Shown here: positions 33,220 to 43,825 of the stretch, piece by piece
Layout of the letters: each line of letters opens with the position of its first letter
How positions within the stretch are numbered: the first letter of the stretch is position 1
Assembly: GCA_026119935.1 (NCBI GenBank)
Contig: JALRMH010000005.1
Location: forward strand, 186,001 to 250,000
Length of the DNA stretch: 64,000 nt
Direction of reading: 5' to 3'
DNA from: Endothia cerciana
Lineage: Eukaryota; Ascomycota; Sordariomycetes; Diaporthales; Cryphonectriaceae
The notes under the pieces: generated by a model
What the model was told of the DNA's origin: nothing
What the model saw: only the letters and a program-made list of their open reading frames with translations
Database searches by the model: none
Made by a program: the position numbers and the translations under genes

Positions 33220-35013
33220 ATGGACCGAGCAGCCTCAGCAACAGGCATCCAGACCGCTGCCAGCGATGTCATCCGGCGCGGTCCTTCCGACCAGCAGTCA
33301 AACCAGGACAGGCCGGATGCCGGGCCTCGGGATACCAGCAGCCCAACCGACACCAAGGCACTCAAGAAGGCCCTCGGCAGGAAATACCGCCACATAGCCG
33401 CGGTGCACTACGCCTCGCAGCCCTCCACCCTGAGCCACGACGCCACGGCGACGCCCAGCTTCCTCGGGTTTAGGAACCTCGGGCTCATCGTGCTCATCGC
33501 AGGGAACTTGCGCCTCCTGATCGAGAACATCCAGAAGTACGGCGTCCTGATCTGTGTCCGGTGTCATGACTTCAGGAAGCAGGACCTACAGGTCGGGTTC
33601 ATCCTGTACACCCTTGTGCCGTGCTGCCTCCTGATCGCGTATCTCATCGAACTCTTCGCCGGGTTTGAGGCCCGGACGCAGCGGCTGCGCATGCATAACA
33701 GGCGCAGGCGCAGCGATGGCAAGGGACCGGACGAGGACCGGGGCGGTGATGCCAGGGCCGAGGACGGTAGCAACTCGCCGACCGAGGACCAGCAGGCCCG
33801 CTTCCGCACGACCTGGTACTTCATCGTGGCACTACACGCATGCAACATCTCGCTCGGGCTGGTCATCACCTCCTGGGCGGTCTACTACTACGTCAACCAC
33901 CCACTCATCGGGACCATCGTCGAGATGCACGCCATCATCGTCTGGCTCAAGACGGCCAGCTATGCCCTCGCGAACCGTGACCTGCGGCACGCCTACCTGC
34001 ACCCGCGGACCGGCGGGCTCGAGGCCATACCCGAGCTATACCGCTCGTGCCCGTACCCAGAGAACGTGACCTTCGGGAACCTTTGCTATTTCTGGTGGGC
34101 GCCTACGCTCATCTACCAGCCCGTCTATCCCCGGACGGACAAGATCCGCTGGCTGTTCGTCGCGAAGAGGCTGCTCGAGGTCCTCGGGCTGTGTGTGGTC
34201 ATGTGGCTGCTCAGCGCGCAGTATGCGGCGCCGACCCTGCAGAACTCGCTCCACGCGTGGAGGGAGTGGGATGTCGCTGCTATGGTGGAGAGGGTGCTCA
34301 AGCTGTCGACCATCTCGCTGGTCATCTGGCTGGCCGGGTTCTTTGCGCTGTTTCAGTCGTTTCTGAACGCCTTGGCGGAGGTCATGAGGTTCGCGGATCG
34401 GTCTTTCTATGATGACTGTAGGTCAAAGTGAAGTGCCCCCGACGCGGGGCGTGACGCTGTGCGGCCGGTGATGCTGACTGCCTCATGAACAGGGTGGAAC
34501 AGTGATAGTCTCGGGACGTATTGGCGCACGTGGAACAAGCCCGTCTCTAATTACTTCCGGCGCCACGTCTTCTCACCGCTGATGGGTCGCGGGTACTCCT
34601 TCCACTCCGCAGCGTTCATTGTGTTTTCTCTGTCGGCTTTTCTCCACGAGCTGGCTGTTGGGATCCCCACGCATAATCTCATCGGTGAGTCCTGACGCTC
34701 GCGACATTGCGTTGCCTCCCCTTACGGCACCTAGGCAGGGGAGTTGCTGATCCTTTCACGTCCGTCAGGGGTCGCCTTCGTGGGCATGCTCATCCAGCTG
34801 CCCCTCATCGCCTTCACCAAGCGTTTCGAGAAGGCCGACTCGCCCACGAAGAAGATGATCGGCAACTGTATCTTCTGGGTCACGTTCACCACGTTTGGTC
34901 AGCCATTTGCTGCGTTGTGCTACTTTTATGCCTGGCAGATCAAATTCGGCAGCATCAGTGAGAAGTGGAACTCCACACAGGGGAAACCGCCGGCGATTCG
35001 GCAATGTAGATAA
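33220..35013 (+). CDS. MBOAT acyltransferase, DGAT1/ARE (sterol or diacylglycerol O-acyltransferase) type
   Basis: An endoplasmic-reticulum enzyme that esterifies diacylglycerol or sterol with fatty acyl-CoA to make storage lipid. Exons are 33220-34417, 34493-34684 and 34769-35013, joining in frame to 544 aa. The family signature FYDDWWN is split by intron 1 (residues 396-402, with Trp400 formed across the junction). The catalytic His is His451 in 'SAFLHELAV'. Several hydrophobic helices are visible, including LGLIVLIAGNLRLLI, VGFILYTLVPCCLLIAYLI and VVMWLLSAQY. The first 50 residues are polar and probably cytosolic, as in DGAT1. DGAT1 is preferred over ARE because of the 'GFRNLGLIVLIAGNLRLL' start of the core, but I cannot separate the two with certainty. 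Confidence 0.92.
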
Positions 35014-35409
35014 TGAGAGCACTGGGGGATCACGCCGTCACTTGATCCCTGGTGGGGATCCGAATAGAGCGTTGGGTCTGTTCTCTGTCAGATCTTGAGG
35101 CATCTGCCGAACCTGTACAGTGTGATTTCTAAACTGCAATGAGCCAACACCTGTGTCTTCAGGTGCTGTGCTCTGGTCACCTGTGCAGCACTCTTGCCAG
35201 CTTCGAACATCTAGCGTCCGAATACTGTCTCAGGCATCAAAGGCCGATATTCATCCTCCCCACGCAGCGGCCAGATGGTATGTCCAACCCGGTCGATAAT
35301 GCCTCAGATGCATTCAGTCCGGCGTCTATAAAGACCTCCACCCCCCCCCCCCTCATTGGTCCCCGGAAGCCCCTCCCTTTGCCCCCGTCATTGTCTCTCA
35401 TGCGCCCTC
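35014..35409. other. Convergent 3' spacer with a C12 run
   Basis: 396 bp between two stop codons that face each other, containing C12 at 35341-35352. No gene is seen. Confidence 0.6.
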
Positions 35410-36429
35410 TCAAGGCACAAACGGGATCTTGGTGCCCACCCTCCGCCTGTAACTCACGTATTCCTCCCCGAAGAACTTGACCAAGAAGCCCTCCTCGACC
35501 ATGATCCGCGTGGAGAAGAAGTTCCAAAGCACGGCCGTGTACCCGATAAAACACACCACGTTCCCCATGACCAGCTGCGTGCCCAGCGACCACCAGAAGA
35601 ACCCAAAGTAGCTGGGGTGCCGCAGGCTCCCGTAGATCCCCGTGGTGACCAGGGTGTGCTCGCGCCTCTGCGTGTTCTGCACGATGTGGTTGAAGCTCGG
35701 CCCGGCCTGGACCATCGCCGTGGACCGCACGACCTGCCCGACGAGGACGCAGGCGAGGCCGAGGAGCAGGCCGGCCGTGCCGAGGTGGTAGGGCGCCCAT
35801 TGCCGGCCGGGGAAGAGCACGTTGGAGAGCAGGCACTCGACGGAGGCGGCGGTGTGGGCGACGGCGTACGCGGGCCAGTTGGCGGTCAGCAGGAAGGAGG
35901 ACACGTCCGCCTCGCGCGTGTTGTAGGCGGCCGTGGTCCAGAACTCGAGGAAGTGGAAGGCGGACAGCGCGGAGAGGAAGAAGGGGAGGCGCCAGAGGGG
36001 GCTGTCCGTGAGGGCGAGCACCGCCACGGTGCAGACCACTCCGAGGGCGAGGGCGATGCCCAGGCAGAAGGCCCGCAGGGCGATGCCGGCGAGCGACTTG
36101 GGCTGGCCCGGGAGGTAGGGCTTGTCCGGGCTGTAGGCGTCGAAGCGGGACTCCGCGAAGGGGCTGAGCGTGGGCAGGGTGTCAGTAAAGGCCGAGGATA
36201 CAGAGCTGGAGCGTGAGTGTGCGCGTAGGTTTGCCTGGTGCGTAGTCTGAACCTGGCTCTGGATGTCTAGCAGGGCGATGTGGCCAAGGGACCGCCGCCT
36301 GTTGCGCGTGACGCTGCTATCACGGCCCGAGGCGCGCAAGGAGGAGGGCTTCCGGGCGCCGTCATCCCCGTTGAACCGGGGACTCGCCTGGGTGAGTGGT
36401 GGGAAGGTTGTGGTAGTTGAGGAGGTCAT
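35410..36429 (-). CDS. Isoprenylcysteine carboxyl methyltransferase (Ste14/ICMT-like)
   Basis: It would methylate the C-terminal prenylated cysteine of CaaX proteins such as Ras, Rho and a-factor-type pheromone, using S-adenosylmethionine at the ER membrane. Single exon, 339 aa from the ATG at 36429 (MTSSTTTTFPPL). The frame is open further upstream, but that part does not resemble the family. The first about 100 residues are polar and Ser/Arg-rich, which is longer than yeast Ste14 (239 aa). The core has about six hydrophobic helices. The family C-terminal region is clear: 'HTLVTTGIYGSLRHPSYFGF' (RHPSY motif, cofactor/substrate site), then 'FFSTRIMVEEGFLVKFFGEE', then 'YVSYRRRVGTKIPFV' at the end. 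The assignment to the ICMT family is firm. Confidence 0.94.
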   Translation of the reverse strand: MTSSTTTTFPPLTQASPRFNGDDGARKPSSLRASGRDSSVTRNRRRSLGHIALLDIQSQVQTTHQANLRAHSRSSSVSSAFTDTLPTLSPFAESRFDAYSPDKPYLPGQPKSLAGIALRAFCLGIALALGVVCTVAVLALTDSPLWRLPFFLSALSAFHFLEFWTTAAYNTREADVSSFLLTANWPAYAVAHTAASVECLLSNVLFPGRQWAPYHLGTAGLLLGLACVLVGQVVRSTAMVQAGPSFNHIVQNTQRREHTLVTTGIYGSLRHPSYFGFFWWSLGTQLVMGNVVCFIGYTAVLWNFFSTRIMVEEGFLVKFFGEEYVSYRRRVGTKIPFVP

Positions 36430-37352
36430 ATTTTGGTTTTCTCCGCTTCTCTTCGTCTTATTTCGATGGAAGAGGACAATATAAGAAGAAGTCGCGTGAG
36501 CGAGGCAGACGGGTTGGACAATATATGAGGTGCTGATCAATTGCCCAACGCAGCGAAGGGCGACCTTTGGGGTGTATCGAGGGAGGATCACGAGTCTAAT
36601 AGTGAGACGGGGAAATCTCACCTCTGACGGCCCCGGATTCCAGAACCATTCGTGTCCCCCATGGCGTCCGATTCGCGTTCCGACTTGCTGTACTGGTGAG
36701 TCTGAGTCTGAGAGGAGGAGGAGGAGGGCGCGGCGCGATCGCAACCTTCTGGGCCGTGAGTGAACCTAAACCGGGGATGAATAGGAGAGGGTGTGCGTAG
36801 GCGGTGACAGAGGAGGGTCAAGTCGGAGTCCGTTCTCAGCTCGGGCCATTGGGCAGTGTACGAGCCCCCCCCCCCCCAAATCTTTTAGGGAGCCTTCATA
36901 TAAATCAACGAGAAATCTAGGACAATAGTGGGTGTTCGTGATATTGTCCGTGTACTTGTGTGGGTGAAGTTGAAGGGTCTCAACGGGGCGCGTCGAGCCG
37001 AGGCTGCAGGCCGGAACCGGCACCCAGGGGGGGTCAAGGACAGGGGTCCAGGGCAGCTGTGGCTGTGAGGGCAGTGGGGCTCGACGGCGGCCGACATAAT
37101 GTGTGCACTGACGTACACGCGACACGACCGTCGCGCTCTTACGGTGTGAATCTGGCATTTCGTATTATGTACACAGCTGCACGAGAATGGGGCTGCTGAC
37201 TACGGAGCCAGGTGTATAAGTCTTGGCTTGACAGGCTGTCAGGGTCAGCTTCTGAAGCCTGGGAGGACTCTGCTTCAGCAGTTAGACAGTTCCCTGGAGC
37301 TTTACCTCTTCGTTGTGTCGTCGCTTTTCACGCCCCAGGAACTACGGTCACC
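36430..37352. other. Divergent promoter region between ICMT and acetyltransferase genes
   Basis: No gene is recognised. It contains an AGG-rich patch (36712-36727) and a C13 run (36865-36877). Confidence 0.55.
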
Positions 37353-38254
37353 ATGTCTGCCCCGAAAGTTGACGCGCAGGAGAACAAGCAGAAGATGCAG
37401 GCCGGCGAGCTCTACTATGCATTCACCCCTGAGCTCGTGGATGAGAGGAACCGGTGCAAGATGTCCTTGGCCTTGTACAACAAGTCAGAGGGCACAGCTC
37501 GCAGAGAGCAGATTGAGCTCTATCAGGAGTAAGATGAAAACGTGGCATTGCCTTCTCTGTTCTAGGGCCCGGCGCTCTGCGCGACGCATCAACGCGGCTG
37601 CCATCGTCAAGTTGGCTGACAGGACGCGAGTAGCCTCGTATCCGACGAGACGCCTTTGCCGAAAAAGCACCATACGATGTCCCAAGAGGAAGACGAGGCG
37701 CAGTTCGAAGACTTCCCGATCCTGCTCCCGCCTGTCATGATGGACTACGGATATAACGTCAAGTATGTATAGATCAGCACCACCCGTGTAACCACAGCCA
37801 GTCTGGGAGTTCCAGAGCTCAACATGCTTGCGGCAGACTCGGGGCCAATGTCTTCATCAATGCCAACTCGACCTGGATTGACACCTGCCCGATCACGATC
37901 GGAGCACGCACCATAACCGGTCCGAACTGCTGCTTCTTCAGCGGCACGCATCCTCTGGACCCGACCGTCCGCAACGGTACTCGTGGCCCAGAGACCGGGA
38001 AGCCCATCAACATCGGCGAGGACTGCTGGTTGGGCGGCAATGTCATCATCCTGCCCGGTATCACCATTGGCAAGGGGAGCACTGTCGGAGCTGGCAGTGT
38101 CGTGACCAAAGACGTGGAGCCGTACACCGTTGTAGCCGGCAACCCAGCGAGGGTGATCCGGAAAATCGAGGTCGCCGGGGGGCTTGCAGAGGCCGCCGGG
38201 GCCGGCGGCGTTGAGGTCCTGGCCGGAGAGGACGCCCACAAGGTCGATGCATAG
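37353..38254 (+). CDS. Sugar O-acetyltransferase, LacA/Maa/NodL type (left-handed beta-helix)
   Basis: Predicted to transfer acetyl from acetyl-CoA to a hydroxyl of a sugar or similar acceptor in the cytosol. Exons are 37353-37528, 37634-37762 and 37837-38254, joining in frame to 240 aa. Intron 1 ends at a TAG after a CTGAC branch, and this choice restores the family linker 'YQDLVSDETPLP'. The N-terminal Maa domain reads KQKMQAGELYYAFTPEL then RNRCKMSLALYN. The hexapeptide-repeat helix includes 'DYGYNVKLGANVFINANS', 'CCFFSGTHPLDP' (His is the catalytic base in the family) and 'GGNVIILPGITIGKGSTVGA', with 'VAGNPARVIRKI' closing the helix. The acceptor is unknown. It converges on the TMEM170-like gene with only 56 bp between the stop codons. 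Confidence 0.93.
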
Positions 38255-38310
38255 TGTAGCAGATGGCATCCGTGTTTTGGTTTTTTTTTTTTCCTTTTTT
38301 TTTTTTCTCT
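38255..38310. repeat. Poly-T-rich tract between convergent genes
   Basis: The 56 bp between the stop codons of the acetyltransferase and TMEM170-like genes include two long T runs (about 38278-38306) separated by CC. Transcripts from both sides must cross it, so 3' overlap is expected. Confidence 0.8.
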
Positions 38311-38882
38311 TCATAAACCGCCCGAGATAGAGAAAGAAGAGACGACCAGCACGAAGACGTTGGCCCAGCCCCAGATGAACGGTATCCACGTCGTCATGTA
38401 CCAGCCGCCAGCTATATAGATTGCACCGACCCTGTGTTTGGCATTTCTCCGTCAGTAGATGCAGTGGTGAGACATCTCGGAAAGCAGTGCCCCGGAAAGT
38501 GTACTGACATTGCGCCCGTGACGCTGCCCGCGACCAGCGCCTCGAACGCTGCTATCACCGAGTAGATGATGGGGACCGTCCACAGGTACTTCCAGTTCGT
38601 CCTCCTCTTGCCGACCTGCACAAACAGCGCGATCCCAACGGCAGCCCAGTGAAAGGCCGCGTACATGACGAGCGTCCAGAGCAGCGTGAAGCGCCACATG
38701 TCACCGAGCCGGTACAGGACGTAGCGGTCCTCCAGGGGAGGCCAGAATAGGGAGGGCCATCTTGGGGGGCTGTAGTCGCCCGGCGGGAAGGCCGCGCGAG
38801 GGCTGCTCCACCTTGGTCAGCTCTGATACTGGCGACTGGCAATCTGCGTGCTCGGAAATATTACTCACGTTGGGTCAGTCAT
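38311..38882 (-). CDS. TMEM170-like small integral membrane protein
   Basis: TMEM170 proteins are small ER/nuclear-envelope proteins that shape membranes in animals. Fungal members are uncharacterised. Exons are 38882-38869, 38802-38509 and 38431-38311, joining in frame to 142 aa. The first exon is only 14 nt (MTDPT split), which makes the start the weakest part of the model. The sequence has a Pro/Trp-rich N-terminus (PPGDYSPPRWPSLFWPPLED) and three hydrophobic helices (LLWTLVMYAAFHWAAVGIAL, VPIIYSVIAAFEALVAGSV, FIWGWANVFVLVVSSFS). The acceptor site before 'MVGAIYIAGG' restores the third family helix. Unspliced reading ends instead in a non-conserved tail. Confidence 0.85.
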
Positions 38883-39174
38883 CGAAATCGCGGGATCGAT
38901 GTCGCCCTCCTTTTTGTGGTTGTGGCGGGAGATGGCGGTCGCGATATTGAGTTGAGGTCAGAGCTCATGTCAGCGCTGTGCCTCGGCAAAAGAGGGACGC
39001 TGCCGGAAGTCCAACCGCAGGCCGCCCGAGCTTCACGACTTACACCTCGACAACGGCTTGGACCTTCTTTATCCTCGCCAACCTACTCCGCGCTGCAATC
39101 TGGGACGGTATTATGACTGAGGCCTGAATAGCACACCTAGGTGGTATAGCATATCCCCTCCAGAGCCGCCCGCC

Positions 39175-41268
39175 ATGCCGGCCGACCGCCTCCTCAACCA
39201 AGCCCTCGCCGACTATCAGACCCTCCGCGATGAGCGCCACACCGACCGCCTCTTCGGCACGACCCTCACCCTCCTCACCGAGCTGACCAACCCCCTCAAC
39301 CTGACCCTCCTGACCTCACAGTTCCTCACCGCGCCCGCAATATGGCACCACCCTCCCTCCTCGGACTCCGACCCCTTGCGCAGCACCTGCCTGCGCGTGC
39401 TCTCCGTGTTCAACACGGCCGCGATCCACGTGCGGCGCAACGAGCTCGAGAACGCAGACAAGCGCACCGCCCTCGGCTTCGGCATCACGTCGAGTCCGCC
39501 TGTGGGTGGCGGGCTGGACAGTGAAGCGTGGGCGAGGGCGGTGGTCAAGGGCGCGGACGAGAGGAGCAGCCGGTGGCAGCACTTGTTGGTGCTGACGGGA
39601 ATATTGATGGGCCTCGAGGGGAACGACAGGCGGAGCTTATCTGGTTCTATGAGGGGGACTCTCGAGGGCGCCGTCGTTACGGCCGCAAACCTTGCTCTGC
39701 GGAGTCTGGACAGAGAGCCGCCTGTTGCAAGACCAGCGGTGGTGCTGGCTCTCAATTGGGCCTTCCCGTTAATGTCGGATTCGGCGAGGGGGGAAGCTGA
39801 TTGTGATGCCCTTCTGCCCGTCGCTCTCCAAGCTTTGGTCGGCAGAGATGGGTTTCAGGGAGGACTGTTTCTTGAGCTTGTTCGGGCAGACGTCAGGCAG
39901 GTTGGCCAAAGACTCGAGTGGCCCACGACGTCGGGCTCGTTCAAGGCGATACAAAGGCTCACGTCAAAGCCCCTGGTGGGGACAGCCGGGCCGCTATCCA
40001 AATTGATCGCATTCGCAGTTGAGAGAGCCAAGGACCATCGCCTGGTCTTGCAGGCCCAGAACGATCTAGTGATTTTCTCGGCGGCATTACTTGACCATTG
40101 GCGACCTACGAAACTCGCCGAGGTCGAGATCTCTGATGAGGGCGTGCTTCTCACTGAAGGCACTCTCCAGGATACCTGGCCAGCTCTGTGGCGACTGCTC
40201 ACGGATATTCTGTTCGCGGCTGTGGCCATCATGCGAGCCGTGACAGCCAGAAGTCTCCTCGACACCTACCTGAGGAACCGCGTGATGGCTCCCGTCGTGG
40301 CGTCAAAGACGCTGCATATCTACCGGAGCCTTTACTTCATCTCCTCGAGAGGAAATGATAGCTTCCAGGCGTACACCTTTTCCTATCTCGCGTCTATCGA
40401 TATTCTTGCGAGATATGCGGATCCGTCAATCGCCTTCTTGAGGGAGACGGCACCACCAAGCACGGGTTCGATTCCGACACTCGCCCTCCAAAGAACGCTG
40501 GACCTCTTCTACCTGAACACAGCAGAGCACCTACCTCTGAACATACCACCAGATGCCTGCGAGAGCCTCATCATTCAGCCCGCGACAGCATACCTCTCAC
40601 ACACGGCACCACACTCAAAGCTCATGACCGAGCTCTTTGAAGCAGCCCACTCCGCCATCCTCTCCGTCCTCTCATGCCCTCAAAACGGCCCCATCGCCGT
40701 CAAGATGGCCCCGTTCTACGCCGAAGCCCTCCTCGAATCTTTCCCGTCACAAATTTCTCCCCGTCAATTTCGACTCGCCTTCAGCACCCTCATGCAGATC
40801 CTGTCCCCCCCTTTCCCTGTCTCAGGAACCCAACCAGAGCTCGGCGAGACTCTACTGGAGATGGTCCGCTTCCGGATCCCATCCGCCGGCCAAGGGCTGC
40901 TGCCCGCAACTCATGATCAGAGCCATGCGGTACCTCCACCAATGTCTGAGCAGAGTGCACTGGTCCTCACACTGATTGATGCGCTCCCCTTTTTGCCGCA
41001 ACCCATTGTGGAGGAGTGGATGAACGTCGCCGCTGGATCACTACACGAGATATCGGAACCATTGTTAAGGCAGGTTGCAAAACAGAGGTTCTGGGAATTA
41101 TTGGGAAGTGGGGAGCTGGATGTTGAGAGGGCTGCCATCGGCGTGGCCTGGTGGGGGACGAAGGGTGGTCGAGAGCTTGTGCTATTCGGACCGGAAAGAA
41201 GGATGCCGCAGGATCCATTCATGATGAGCGGCGCGCTTGTTGAGGATGCTGGGACGAGCAAGCTGTAA
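39175..41268 (+). CDS. PEX8: Peroxin Pex8 (intraperoxisomal import protein with PTS1)
   Basis: Pex8 sits on the matrix face of the peroxisomal membrane and links the docking and RING-finger complexes during protein import. The gene is one open frame of 697 aa from the ATG at 39175 (MPADRLLNQALADYQTL). The sequence is mostly alpha-helical with repeated Leu-rich amphipathic segments and no transmembrane helix. Length and composition fit filamentous-fungal Pex8. The C-terminus is exactly Ser-Lys-Leu, a canonical PTS1 signal, as known for Pex8 in fungi. Segments such as 'LHIYRSLYFISSRGNDSFQ' and 'NGPIAVKMAPFYAEALLESF' resemble the family in my recollection. The PTS1 is the hard evidence. The family assignment rests on length, helical pattern and recall. 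Confidence 0.85.
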   Translation: MPADRLLNQALADYQTLRDERHTDRLFGTTLTLLTELTNPLNLTLLTSQFLTAPAIWHHPPSSDSDPLRSTCLRVLSVFNTAAIHVRRNELENADKRTALGFGITSSPPVGGGLDSEAWARAVVKGADERSSRWQHLLVLTGILMGLEGNDRRSLSGSMRGTLEGAVVTAANLALRSLDREPPVARPAVVLALNWAFPLMSDSARGEADCDALLPVALQALVGRDGFQGGLFLELVRADVRQVGQRLEWPTTSGSFKAIQRLTSKPLVGTAGPLSKLIAFAVERAKDHRLVLQAQNDLVIFSAALLDHWRPTKLAEVEISDEGVLLTEGTLQDTWPALWRLLTDILFAAVAIMRAVTARSLLDTYLRNRVMAPVVASKTLHIYRSLYFISSRGNDSFQAYTFSYLASIDILARYADPSIAFLRETAPPSTGSIPTLALQRTLDLFYLNTAEHLPLNIPPDACESLIIQPATAYLSHTAPHSKLMTELFEAAHSAILSVLSCPQNGPIAVKMAPFYAEALLESFPSQISPRQFRLAFSTLMQILSPPFPVSGTQPELGETLLEMVRFRIPSAGQGLLPATHDQSHAVPPPMSEQSALVLTLIDALPFLPQPIVEEWMNVAAGSLHEISEPLLRQVAKQRFWELLGSGELDVERAAIGVAWWGTKGGRELVLFGPERRMPQDPFMMSGALVEDAGTSKL

Positions 41269-42710
41269 GACGCAGAGACACGTCCGTGGAAGGCCGAGAG
41301 GCGTCCACGCCTGGCTACTAGGTTGCCAGGTGCGCCTCAGGAAGCGGCCTCAGCAGCCTCTCCCAGATCGCGCAGCGAAAGCCGTCACAAGGGTGTAGGA
41401 GCTTAAGCTGTCACAACTCTTGGCGTTTCCTGGCATTGCTGCTACACTTCCGACGAAGGCTAGCATCTTCCTTGCGGAACCGCGCGAGAGTGGTGGTTTG
41501 GATCTTGGCTAAGATGTCTCCGGCCGATCAATTGCTCCGCCTCAATCTGATATCGGTACCGTCGACTGTCCTGGCCACGCCATGAAACATACCGCTGCAG
41601 ACCGGCAGGATTGGCTGCAAGCTTGAATGGCGTGCGCGGTCTAACGTCACAGCCATATCGACAACCCCCTTCAGTCTCATCTCGATACTATAGTCCTCAC
41701 GGCGCCGTGACGAAACCGTGACTGGACGCGGGCGCGGCGGGGTAAAGGTCGTTACGCAGATGGCGCCAACGGCTGAGCTAGCCCCAGACAATTCATGGAG
41801 GCTGCTGACAGCTGCAGCACTAGCAGCGCTGCAGCACCAGGAAACTTGGTAAGGGAGAACTTGGCAAGAAAACAGGCCGGCGCAGGGGTAGCCTAGCACG
41901 TGCTCGCCTTGAGCCGTCATGAGCTTCTCCAGAGCAGACAGAGAGCACCACCGTTCTACTATGGTACTATAGTGCCTCGGGATGATGAAGCCAATTGGGG
42001 GCTCACGGGTCAACCGACATTCCATCTCGATCTTGGATATGCCCAATGACGCCATGCCCTCTACCGCCTCTTTGTGCTGCCGTGCCATGTTCAGCTGAGC
42101 GTACTCTGGTACCACGCCTGTTCCGGTTTGGAATATCGATCAACGGCGGCAGTCGCTTAAGGTCCCGGCTCTGTTGTCATCTTCGCCCGATGTACCAGGG
42201 GCTGAGGGCTTGTGCCTCGTCCAATTCCGGTTTTGCTGGGCATTCCAGCTACCTCTGCAGCACAGCACATGACGGAATGTAAACCAGACGCAAGGTACAA
42301 TCCGGGCTGTGGGAAGGATGGGTGGACGGCCAACAGTCGACCATCAAATCAAACCACCTGCGTCGTCCCTGTGCAACACAGAAGCAGGCTCTAGGTCACT
42401 GCTGGCATCTTAAGCTCAAGAAACAAGCTTCAAAAGCCCTCCCAAGCCTAGTGCGCGCCATCAGGCTAGATCCCAGATACATGTTGAGACAACCGCGGCG
42501 CCTCCGGTGACGTAGGTCTCGGGTCTCAGGGGGCCGCCGCAAGCCATGACGAAGGTGTGGTGCGTTTTGTGTGTATATATACTCGAGGCTTGCCGCAGTG
42601 ATGCGGGATGAGCCTGATCTGCACACGAACACACACACACACACACACACAAACACACAACCCACTACAAGCACACCAAGCACAAACAATCCTACCGCAA
42701 ATCCATCACT
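41269..42710. other. Intergenic region upstream of the Gly/Ser-repeat gene
   Basis: A minus-strand ORF (ATG at 42088, stop at 41528, 186 codons) is the longest frame. It has no recognised domain and I do not call it. The right end contains a TATA-like GTATATATAC (42571-42580) and an AC microsatellite (42629-42650), both probably promoter elements of the gene at 42711. Confidence 0.5.
42629..42650. repeat. (AC)11 microsatellite
   Basis: Eleven AC units lie 61-82 bp upstream of the ATG of the Gly/Ser-repeat gene, inside its presumed 5' leader. Confidence 0.85.
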
Positions 42711-43552
42711 ATGTCTTTCGGCGGCAACGACGACGTGAGCCTTGATCCAGCCAAAATCTATTTCAACGAGCCATACTGACCCTCTGACAGTCTAACTACG
42801 GCGGCAACGACTCGAGCCTTGTAAGGAGACATACACCCTCTAAGATACCTTGTCTCGATAAGTACCCATGCTGACCACCTCATCAGGGCTCGGGCCGCCG
42901 CGGAGACAACTTTGGGACCGGCGACGACTCCTTCGGCAACCAGGGGTCCACGGGCAACCAGTTTGGCAGCGACTCACTGTCCTCTGGCCGTGACAACCTC
43001 GGCTCTGCTGGCCAGGGCGCCGGCGACTTCAGCTCTGGCCGCACGGGTGGAGGCAACCTCTCTTCCGGCGGTGGAGTCGGGGGCAACATCGGCTCTGGGC
43101 GTGACGAGTTCGGCAGCTCTGGACGCGGCGACAATCTCGGCTCCGGCGGCGACAACTTTAGCAGCTCGGGCCGCACAGGCGGAGACGACTTCGGCAGCTC
43201 CGGCGCGGGTTCGGATTCCTACGGCAGCTCTGGCCGGACCGGAGGTGCGGGCTCCGACAACTTTGGCAGCTCTGGCCGGACTGGAGGCCTGGGATCCGAT
43301 AACTACGGAAGCTCTGGCCAGTCGGGTCTGGGCTCCGACTCGTACGGTAGCGGGGGTAACCAGAGCGGCTACGGCTCTGGAAACACCGGCAACGAGAACT
43401 ACGGCTCCGGTGGGGCTACCGGCGGTAGCGGTGGCAAGGACAGCACACTGGGCAAGTTCATGGAGAAGGCCGGCGACAAGCTGAACAACCAGAAGCTCGA
43501 GCAGGCCGGTCGCGAGAAGAGGAACGAGGCTGGATCGTCGAACAACTACTAG
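42711..43552 (+). CDS. Low-complexity Gly/Ser/Asp repeat protein with conserved C-terminal helix
   Basis: Exons are 42711-42734, 42791-42820 and 42887-43552, joining in frame to 239 aa (MSFGGNDD, then SNYGGNDSSL, then GSGRRGDNFG). The first two exons are only 24 and 30 nt. The central region is made of about 15 degenerate units of the type G-S-D-x-Y/F-G-S-S-G-R-T-G-G, rich in Gly, Ser and Asn, with regularly spaced Tyr/Phe and Arg. It is almost certainly disordered. The last 40 residues change character: DSTLGKFMEKAGDKLNN followed by QKLEQAGREKRNEAG form an amphipathic charged helix like those in fungal stress-induced small proteins. No enzyme domain is seen. A role in stress or conidiation is an inference from composition only. 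Confidence 0.8.
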
Positions 43553-43825
43553 GTGTCTTTCTGACTACCAGACAATTGCCTACCTGTTGGGCACGCTGGG
43601 GGACTCGGACTGACGCACTTGGACTGTTTATTCTTCAATAATATGGTCACTTAATGAAGTCATGAAATGGATGTTCCATGCTCATCCCTAACAATTGCCC
43701 GGCCTGCTGCCAGATCTGAGTCCAAGACCGTGACGGCTGGGGGTCAGCAATGAGGCGACATCAGGACACCTACTGTCGCCCTGTTACACACGGTCAAGTA
43801 CAAGACTTGCCCGTTAATTCTCATT
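43553..43825. other. 3' region of the repeat gene
   Basis: Probably the 3' untranslated region of the Gly/Ser-repeat gene. No further feature is seen before the tRNA. Confidence 0.6.

Noticed and set aside
35356..36216. 286-codon plus-strand ORF opposite the ICMT gene
   Set aside because: Glu/Gly/Arg-biased mirror of a GC-rich gene; the minus-strand ICMT signature is unequivocal.
41528..42088. 186-codon minus-strand ORF
   Set aside because: It has an ATG, but I could not recognise a domain, splice context or compositional coding signal; mentioned only within the spacer entry.
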